From Planctomycetaceae bacterium (GTDB lineage: Bacteria; Planctomycetota; Planctomycetia; Pirellulales; Pirellulaceae), in assembly GCA_007127095.1 (NCBI GenBank), contig SKZY01000443.1, positions 1 to 36,464 of the forward strand: a stretch of DNA of 36,464 nucleotides. The letters are read 5' to 3'. Each line of letters starts with the position of its first letter. Position 1 is the stretch's first letter. Both the position numbers and the translations under genes were made by a program. A model generated the notes under the pieces. It was given only the letters and a program-made list of their open reading frames with translations. It ran no database searches and had not been told where the DNA came from. Positions 16,360 through 22,595 of the stretch are shown here, piece by piece.

Positions 16360-17765
16360 GTCGAACGTCCGATGGGGAACTGGAACGGCTGTTCAGCGCT
16401 AGCGTTGACGGGTTGCTAAGCGAGCCCGAAGAGTCGGCGCTGTCCGAGCGACTACGCAATGACGCCGCGGCTCGACGGCTGTATTTGCGGTTCATGCAGT
16501 TGCACGCGGAGCTTCACTGGGATCATGGTGTTTCGGCCGCCCTGCTGGTCGAATCATCGTTCGAGGCCGGTGCGACACCTGCAGATGGTCCTTCGCGGGA
16601 TGACGTGCGGAGGGCCAATCGTGCGACGTGGTACGTACTGGCCTTGATGAGCACGGCCGCGGGTGTGCTGTTGGCCATTACGATTTCCCTCCTGCGGGAC
16701 CGTGCGACGCCAGCGGTAGTGCCGTCGACGATTGCCACGGTCGAATCGGTACAGGGAGCGGTCATATTTCGATCGGCTCACGAAGAACAACTCTTGGTTG
16801 ATCGTGAGTCGCAGGCGTTGTCGGCCGGAACGCTGCTGCTGGAGGGCGAGGATTCGGCCGTGCAGTGCCGGTTGTTGGACGGGACGCTGATCATGCTGAC
16901 GGGCGATGCCGAGGCGCACATCGCGGACGACGGCCGGAAACGGATCCGGTTGTCGCGCGGCTTGCTGACGGCTGAAGTTCAGCCACAGTCGGCCGCCGCA
17001 CCGATGTTGGTCGAGACCCCGACCGCGAGGGTCGAGGTGTTGGGGACGGTGGTCACGCTATCGGCCGAGCCGGACCGAACCAGTGTGCGCGTCGATTCCG
17101 GCCGTGTGCGTATGGCTCGGCTGGTGGACGGCCGCGAGGTCGAAGTGGCCCGCGATCATGCCTGCGTCGCGTCGTTGGACGCCCGTGAAGAGCTGCGTCC
17201 GCATCGCACCTCGGCCGCCGCTAGCCACTGGCGGCAAACATTTGTCGAACCGCCTCCATCCCGCTGGAAGGGCCAATGGCAGGCTCCCGTGGGTGACGAG
17301 CCGGGCCGGATGCGAGCGGTTCCCTGCGTCGTAGGACGCAAGGATGAAGCGATGCCGGTGGTCCATTTCGGCGTCTCCGTCCGCCGTGTCGAGGGCGTCG
17401 ATTTGGGGCAACTGCCGGCCGACGGCACACTGTGGATCAAGTATCGCCTCGAGCGGCCGAGTCCACTGCGGATCATGCTGGGCGTCAACCGTGGCGACGG
17501 CCGCTTCGGAGGCAACTTCGAGGTCAAGCTGGGATCGAAGACGACGGTCGTGGCCGAGGACCGCTGGCAATGGCTCGAGATTCCTCTGTCCCGATTGAAG
17601 CCGCTGGTGTCGCGATTTCCGGAAATGGCCGAGGGTGACCGGCCGTACTTGATTCTGTTTACCACGTTTGAAGACGACGGCGGTCTGGAGATCGCCGAAC
17701 TCGGCATTACCGAAACGGGCATTACCGAGCTGGGCATTACCGAACCGGAGGACAACCGCCGATGA
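16356..17765 (+). CDS. FecR-type transmembrane regulator of the ECF sigma factor
   Basis: A 469-aa single-pass membrane protein, probably the anti-sigma/sensor partner of the preceding sigma factor. Residues 1-60 form a cytoplasmic helical region (ELERLFSASVDGLLSEPEE) of the kind that binds ECF sigma factors. A membrane helix lies at about 92-113 (WYVLALMSTAAGVLLAITIS). The FecR domain follows (about 126-260), with LSRGLLTAEVQ and TARVEVLGTVVTLSAE. A C-terminal beta-rich domain (about 290-450) resembles a carbohydrate-binding or LamG-like sandwich (LWIKYRLERPSPLRIMLGVN). The last 20 residues contain three copies of a G-I-T-E unit encoded by a 15-bp repeat. It overlaps the sigma and DUF1552 genes by four bases each, so expression is tightly coupled. 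The ligand is unknown. Confidence 0.86.
   Translation: MSRTSDGELERLFSASVDGLLSEPEESALSERLRNDAAARRLYLRFMQLHAELHWDHGVSAALLVESSFEAGATPADGPSRDDVRRANRATWYVLALMSTAAGVLLAITISLLRDRATPAVVPSTIATVESVQGAVIFRSAHEEQLLVDRESQALSAGTLLLEGEDSAVQCRLLDGTLIMLTGDAEAHIADDGRKRIRLSRGLLTAEVQPQSAAAPMLVETPTARVEVLGTVVTLSAEPDRTSVRVDSGRVRMARLVDGREVEVARDHACVASLDAREELRPHRTSAAASHWRQTFVEPPPSRWKGQWQAPVGDEPGRMRAVPCVVGRKDEAMPVVHFGVSVRRVEGVDLGQLPADGTLWIKYRLERPSPLRIMLGVNRGDGRFGGNFEVKLGSKTTVVAEDRWQWLEIPLSRLKPLVSRFPEMAEGDRPYLILFTTFEDDGGLEIAELGITETGITELGITEPEDNRR
17703..17747 (+). repeat. Three 15-bp tandem repeats inside the 3' end of the FecR gene
   Basis: The units GGCATTACCGAAACG, GGCATTACCGAGCTG and GGCATTACCGAACCG follow each other without gaps. 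They are in frame (15 bp = 5 codons), so copy-number change would lengthen or shorten the C-terminus without breaking the gene. They end 14 bases before the coupled DUF1552 start. Confidence 0.85.
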
Positions 17766-19054
17766 TTCACTTTGACACGATCCGTCGCCGCAGTTTCTTT
17801 TACGGGGCCGGAGTGACGGTTGCGTTGCCGTTCCTCGAGTCGTTGGCCCCGTGCACCGGCCTGGCCACCGAGCCTTCGGCAGCGCCGCCGCGGCGGTTTG
17901 CCTTCATCTACACGCCCAATGGCTACTGGCAGGAAACGTTTCTTCCCGCACCGGTCGTCGGCGACTGGACCGCGACGCCGACGCTCGGGCCGCTGGCGCC
18001 GGTTCGCGAGCACGTCACGCTCGTCACCGGCCTGGATCGCCAGTTCGTCCCCGGCACCGGCGTGCATGCCCAGGCCGGTTGCTGCTGGCTGACCAGTTCA
18101 GCTCCTCAAGAGACGCTCGACGGCGGCTTCCCCACCAACATCACGCTGGATCAACTACTGGCGAAGGAACTGGGCCGGCAAACGCTGCTGCCGTCGCTGG
18201 AACTGAGCTGCAACGACTTCGTCGACAACCGAGAGACGAAGTATTTTGAATCGATCTCCTGGTACGGCCCCGGCTATGCGGCCAACACGGAGAAGGACCC
18301 GCGCGCGGTGTTCGAGCGGCTCTTCGGCAAGCCGCAGTCGGCGGCGACGCGAAGCGTCTTGGACGTCGTGCTCGCCGACGCCCAAGCGCTCCACCGGCGT
18401 CTGGGACGAGACGACCAGGCAAAGCTCGACGAGTTTCTCGGCAGCGTCCGCGAAGTCGAGCAGCGCATGGAACGGGCCGAGAAGCTGGCCGCTTCGCGTG
18501 AACAATCGCCTCTGACCCAACCGGCCGGAATTCCCGAGAAACGCGGCGATTACCTGCGGTTGATGGCCGACCTAACGATCCTCGCGTTTCAGCAGGATCT
18601 GACGCGTGTTGTCACGCTGGTCGTCGATCCGGAACGCTGGGACTCGCCCCGCATGTACCACGACCTGTTCGATTCGCCGCAGAACCACCACGTGCTGACG
18701 CACACCAAGGGGGACGAGGCGAAGGAGAAACTGGCCCGCATCGATCGCTTTCATGTCGAGTTTTACGCCGACGTCGTGAGGCGGCTGGCGGCGATCCCTG
18801 AAGGCGACGGCACGCTGCTCGATTCGTGCTGCGTCGCCATGGGCAGCGGTCTGAGCGACGGCGATTCGCACAACTACCGCGATTTGCAGGTGCTGCTGGC
18901 CGGCCGAGCCGCCGGAGCCGTCGCGCCGGGGCGGCATCTGCACTACGAGGGGCACCGCCCCCTGGCGGACCTTTGGCTGACGCTCGGCAAAATCGGCGGG
19001 ATGAAGCAAACACGGTTTGCGGACAGCACAGCGTTATTGGACGAATTGTCATGA
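17762..19054 (+). CDS. Tat-exported DUF1552 protein
   Basis: A 430-aa protein of the DUF1552 family, abundant in planctomycetes and some myxobacteria and biochemically uncharacterised. The N-terminus DTIRRRSFFYGAGVTVALPF is a twin-arginine signal, implying export after folding, possibly with a cofactor. The typical family blocks follow: RRFAFIYTPNGYW, TLVTGLDRQFVPG, HAQAGCCWLTSS, LPSLELSC, and later DYLRLMADLTILAFQQDLTRV and CCVAMGSGLSDGDSHNYRDL. The ATG overlaps the FecR stop by four bases. In most planctomycete genomes the family is paired with a DUF1592-family gene, which is also present here but two positions downstream, after an esterase. It resembles DUF1501 (sulfatase-fold) proteins in genomic role, but a catalytic site cannot be named. 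Confidence 0.9.
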   Translation: MIHFDTIRRRSFFYGAGVTVALPFLESLAPCTGLATEPSAAPPRRFAFIYTPNGYWQETFLPAPVVGDWTATPTLGPLAPVREHVTLVTGLDRQFVPGTGVHAQAGCCWLTSSAPQETLDGGFPTNITLDQLLAKELGRQTLLPSLELSCNDFVDNRETKYFESISWYGPGYAANTEKDPRAVFERLFGKPQSAATRSVLDVVLADAQALHRRLGRDDQAKLDEFLGSVREVEQRMERAEKLAASREQSPLTQPAGIPEKRGDYLRLMADLTILAFQQDLTRVVTLVVDPERWDSPRMYHDLFDSPQNHHVLTHTKGDEAKEKLARIDRFHVEFYADVVRRLAAIPEGDGTLLDSCCVAMGSGLSDGDSHNYRDLQVLLAGRAAGAVAPGRHLHYEGHRPLADLWLTLGKIGGMKQTRFADSTALLDELS

Positions 19055-19100
19055 ATCGTCGTGAGCGACGGCATCGTCAAGCCGCTGGTTTCCGTATGAA

Positions 19101-19313
19101 ATGTCAGCCGATCTGGGACAATCAGATAAACACCAAGTGCAACGCGAATAAACGCACCTGGCGGCAATCATTGACCAATTTCACTCCGTGGAGCAGTTCG
19201 AGGAATACGGCTTGCGGCATCTGGTCAAGCTCAACCGCATTGGATTCGATCAAATGTTCCAACGTCTCGGCAGGCGTGGGCTTTCGCCGTGGAAAACTCG
19301 AAGTGTTTATCGC
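19101..19313 (+). pseudogene. Decayed short reading frame between the DUF1552 and esterase genes
   Basis: About 260 nt separate the DUF1552 stop from the esterase ATG in an operon otherwise joined by four-base overlaps. In the esterase frame an ATG at 19101 reads MSADLGQSDKHQVQRE, hits one TAA, then continues THLAAIIDQFHSVEQFEEY and GLRHLVKLNRIGFDQMFQRL without a further stop into the esterase. The second part looks protein-like (amphipathic, normal residue mix), so this may be the remnant of a gene broken by one stop, or the debris of an insertion. I do not recognise the family. The ORF track's 19188 start for the esterase uses this remnant and should not be taken as its N-terminus. Confidence 0.35.
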
Positions 19314-20300
19314 ATGTTAAAGCACATTTCATTCTTGCTTGTCTCGGTGAGTGTTTGGCCGTTGTACGCCGACGCGCTGCCGCCTGCGGAGCCGTTGGTT
19401 GTCGGACTTTGGCCGAAAGAACCGCCGGGTCCACCCGCCGTGACTAACGGACCGGAGCAGGATCTGACGAAGCCTGAAGATCGGCTGATCGCGGGACGGC
19501 GGATCATCAAGCTGGGCAACGTCAGCGACCCGGAGATGCACGTCTTCCTGCCGCCGGCCGAGCGAGCAAACGGCGGTGCGGTCGTTGTCTGTCCCGGCGG
19601 CGGGTTCAGTATCCTGGCTTGGGATTTGGAAGGGACAGAGGTGGCCGAGTGGCTCAACAGCATCGGTATGGCCGCGGTGGTCGTCAAATACCGCGTGCCG
19701 ACTCGGCAGCACGGGGTGCCCGGCAAATGGCAAGGTCCGGTGATGGATGCTCAGAGAGCACTGAGTCTCACGCGCCACCGAGCGGCCGAGTGGAACATCG
19801 ACCCGCAGCGTATCGGCATTCTCGGCTTTTCTGCGGGTGGCGAGACGGCGGCGCTAACGGCGGTAAAGAACGGCCGGCGGCTGTACGAGCCGACCGACGA
19901 GGCGGATCGGACGCCGTGCGTGGCGAACTTCGCGCTGCTGATCTATCCCGGCGGGATTGCCGAGAAAGACGGCGTTCTCAAGGAGGATTATCGTGTGGAC
20001 AAGCAGACGCCGCCGATGTTCTTCGTCCATGCAGCCGACGACAATGTCACTTGCCAAAGCAGCGTCGCATTGTTCTCGGCGCTGCAAAAGGCCGGAGTGC
20101 CGGCCGAGCTGCACATCCACACCAGCGGCGGCCACGGCTACGGACTGCGTGCCACAAACCTGCCGGTTACGCATTGGCCGCACCATGCCGAGACGTGGCT
20201 GAAGCAGTTGGGCTTGACGGCGTCATCCGCATCGGTCGCCAGTGAACCGCGGGACGGCAACCCCGTCGATCAGCTGCCGATCAAAGGAGAAAATCAGTGA
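19314..20300 (+). CDS. Exported alpha/beta-hydrolase, acetyl-xylan-esterase/lipase-like
   Basis: A 328-aa exported serine hydrolase. From the ATG at 19314 it has a signal peptide (MLKHISFLLVSVSVWPLYADA); the track's longer start would place a charged stretch in front of it. The fold shows an oxyanion block VVCPGGGFSILAW (about 91-103), the nucleophile elbow GFSAGG (Ser about 173), Asp in HAADDN (about 242-243) and His in SGGHGYG (about 274), so the triad is complete. PMFFVHAADD and the spacing match the planctomycete 'alpha/beta hydrolase' group that includes acetyl-xylan and related sugar-ester esterases. Its stop overlaps the GTG of the DUF1592 gene. Location in the sigma-FecR-DUF1552 cluster suggests ester removal from a polymer outside the cytoplasm. 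The substrate is not known. Confidence 0.85.
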   Translation: MLKHISFLLVSVSVWPLYADALPPAEPLVVGLWPKEPPGPPAVTNGPEQDLTKPEDRLIAGRRIIKLGNVSDPEMHVFLPPAERANGGAVVVCPGGGFSILAWDLEGTEVAEWLNSIGMAAVVVKYRVPTRQHGVPGKWQGPVMDAQRALSLTRHRAAEWNIDPQRIGILGFSAGGETAALTAVKNGRRLYEPTDEADRTPCVANFALLIYPGGIAEKDGVLKEDYRVDKQTPPMFFVHAADDNVTCQSSVALFSALQKAGVPAELHIHTSGGHGYGLRATNLPVTHWPHHAETWLKQLGLTASSASVASEPRDGNPVDQLPIKGENQ

Positions 20301-22438
20301 AATCATCGCGGATTCGTTATCCTATCGCCGCCTGGCTGTGGCTGATGGTTGGTATCGCTGCCGCGGCGGATCGGGGTCAATACGCTCGCGACGTTCGACC
20401 AATTCTGCAAAATTACTGCTTCGACTGCCACTACGACGGCGACGATGCCGAAGGGGGCGTGAACCTGGAGCGGTTCGAATCCGAAGAGCAGGTGCTCAGC
20501 GACCGCGGGATCTGGAAATACGTTTTTGACAAAGTCGAGTCGCGGCAGATGCCGCCGCCGAAGGAATCGGCGTTGCCCACCGACGCCGAGCGGCGGCGGA
20601 TTCTCGACTGGATCGCAGGCATCGCTGCGGCCCCCGACCCGGCGCTCGGTGCGATCGATCCGGGTAAGCCGATTCTGCGTCGACTGACGCGGCTGGAGTA
20701 CAACAACACGGTCCGCGATCTGCTGGCACTTGATATCGACCTGTTCATGTTCCCGGAACGGCTTCCTTTGGCCAACAAGAACTACTTCCAGCCAGAAACG
20801 GGAAAACTCGAGTCGCCGCTGACCGTTCGCGTCCGGGAGTATGGCGGCAAATATCCGGTGCTGCTCCCTGCCAGCGGCCTGCCGGGTGACAACCGGGCCG
20901 AACACGGTTATCGCAATCGGGGCGATGCGATGAATGTCTCGCCGCTGTTGCTGGAGAAGTACGTAGCCCTGGCGAGCGAGATCGTCCATCATCCGGATTT
21001 GCCCCGGCACAGTGCGGTGTTTGCCTGGTTGCTGGGGATCGATGCGGAACCGGCACAGGCTGCCCCTGCAGTTGGACCGCGTGAACGTCTGATCGTCTTC
21101 TTAAGACACGCTTTTCGCCGACCGCTAACCGACGACGAAATTGTGCCGTACGTTGAATTGTTCGAATCCGCTCGGCAATCCGGCCGGTCGGAAGCCGACG
21201 CCATCCGCGTCGCCGTACAAGCCGTCTTGTCATCGCCCAGCTTTTTGTTCCTGGCCGAATCCGCCAATCCCAGCGGCACCGAGTTACCCCTTCCCGCGGC
21301 GAGCCACTCACCAACGGTTCGTCCGCTGACCGACCATGAACTGGCCAATCGTCTGAGTTACTTCCTCTGGTCGTCGATGCCCGACGAGGAACTGATGAAG
21401 TTGGCCGACAGTGGGGAGCTGAGTGACGAAGCGACACTGACCGCCCAGACGCTGCGGATGCTCCGCGATCCCAAGTCGCGCGAGCTGAGCGAATCGTTCG
21501 CGGTCCAGTGGCTCAGGCTCGATCAGTTGTACACCTCCCAGCCGGACCGGCGGCTGTTCAAGCAGTATTATTCGGGCCCGCAGGGGAAGAACACGCTGCA
21601 CGCCTCGCAGCTTGTCGAGGCCCTGCTGCTGTTTGAAACCGTGCAGGTTGAGAATCGCAGCATCCTCGATTTGATCGCAGCCGATTACACCTGGGTCAAT
21701 CCTCGGCTGGCCCGCCTGTACGAATTCGATCTGGACCAGCAACTCGATCCTCCAGAGGCTGGTAGAGCCGTAGGCAATCGCGAACAGCCCCCCTCCGACC
21801 GTAGCTCGAACAACCTCTGGTGGCGGCTGCCACTGGCCGACTCCTCGCGGGGCGGCTACCTGACCATGTCCGCCCCGCTGACGGTCACGTCGCTGCCGTT
21901 TCGCACCAGCCCGGTCAAACGCGGCGCGTGGATGTTGGAGACCATCTTCAACCGCCCGCCGACCGAGCCGAAGGTGGCATTCGCGTTTGATGACGACACT
22001 CAGGAATCTGCCGCGGCCGAGAGCATTCGTGCCCGTTTCGAGGCCCACCGCAGCCAGGCGGCCTGCTATTCGTGCCACATTCGGATCGACCCGCCCGGCT
22101 TCGCCCTAGAGCATTTCGACGCTATCGGCGCCTGGCGCGAGTTCGATGGCGGTCAGGCGGTGGACGCGCGGGGCGAGTGGAACGGCCGCGTCTTCGACGG
22201 TCCCGCCGAGTTCAAAAGCCTGCTCCGCCATGACCCACACGAGTTCACCCGCGGATTCATCGAGCACCTGCTCAGCTACGCCCTGGGCCGAAAATTGGAA
22301 CTGGCCGATCTGCCGATCGTCGAGCAGATTCAGCAAAAGGCTCAAGACTCCGATTATCGGCTACAACAGATCGTCTGTGAGGTCGTGGCTTCTTACCCGT
22401 TTCGTCATCTGCGGAGCGACATTGGACGACCGGATTGA
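20297..22438 (+). CDS. DUF1592/1588/1585/1587/1595 protein with cytochrome-like CxxCH motifs
   Basis: A 713-aa exported multi-domain protein. After a signal peptide, a cytochrome-like (PSCyt1) segment has CFDCH at residues 41-45. DUF1587 follows (RRLTRLEYNNTVRDLL, about 128-145), then DUF1595 (RERLIVFLRHAFRRPLTDDE, about 263-285), DUF1592 (LTDHELANRLSYFLWSSMPD, about 345-370), and DUF1588 (GGYLTMSAPLTVTSLPFRTS, about 525-545), with a second haem-type motif CYSCH at 590-594 followed by IDPPGFALEHFD. DUF1585 closes the protein (about 635-705). It starts at a GTG with AAAGGAG seven bases upstream, overlapping the esterase stop (GTGA). Two CxxCH motifs suggest covalent haem and electron transfer. 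The substrate is unknown; a role with DUF1552 is inferred from recurrent pairing. Confidence 0.92.
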   Translation: MKSSRIRYPIAAWLWLMVGIAAAADRGQYARDVRPILQNYCFDCHYDGDDAEGGVNLERFESEEQVLSDRGIWKYVFDKVESRQMPPPKESALPTDAERRRILDWIAGIAAAPDPALGAIDPGKPILRRLTRLEYNNTVRDLLALDIDLFMFPERLPLANKNYFQPETGKLESPLTVRVREYGGKYPVLLPASGLPGDNRAEHGYRNRGDAMNVSPLLLEKYVALASEIVHHPDLPRHSAVFAWLLGIDAEPAQAAPAVGPRERLIVFLRHAFRRPLTDDEIVPYVELFESARQSGRSEADAIRVAVQAVLSSPSFLFLAESANPSGTELPLPAASHSPTVRPLTDHELANRLSYFLWSSMPDEELMKLADSGELSDEATLTAQTLRMLRDPKSRELSESFAVQWLRLDQLYTSQPDRRLFKQYYSGPQGKNTLHASQLVEALLLFETVQVENRSILDLIAADYTWVNPRLARLYEFDLDQQLDPPEAGRAVGNREQPPSDRSSNNLWWRLPLADSSRGGYLTMSAPLTVTSLPFRTSPVKRGAWMLETIFNRPPTEPKVAFAFDDDTQESAAAESIRARFEAHRSQAACYSCHIRIDPPGFALEHFDAIGAWREFDGGQAVDARGEWNGRVFDGPAEFKSLLRHDPHEFTRGFIEHLLSYALGRKLELADLPIVEQIQQKAQDSDYRLQQIVCEVVASYPFRHLRSDIGRPD

Positions 22439-22595
22439 ATTCGCGTCGAACCGGCTCCAATCAACGATTCCCGACACTCAAAGCCGCCTGGGCGGAGAAG
22501 TGGTTCGAATCAAACTCACCGACGACCTGCCCCGAGGGCTCGCGTTTCAGGCAGTAAACCGTTTCGGCCAGTGACTGCGGGGCCATTCGCGGTGC
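22439..22595. other. Convergent intergenic gap without a clear terminator
   Basis: About 157 nt between the stops of the DUF1592 gene (plus) and the kinase (minus). I see no RNA gene and no strong terminator hairpin. A GGTTCGAATC string at 22502-22511 resembles a tRNA T-loop but lacks a pairing arm. Confidence 0.5.

Noticed and set aside
22502-22511. GGTTCGAATC, a tRNA T-loop-like string
   Set aside because: The flanks do not pair to form a T-arm and no acceptor, D- or anticodon arm is present.
22146-22574. A 142-aa plus-strand ORF
   Set aside because: It is an out-of-frame shadow of the DUF1592 gene running into the intergenic gap.
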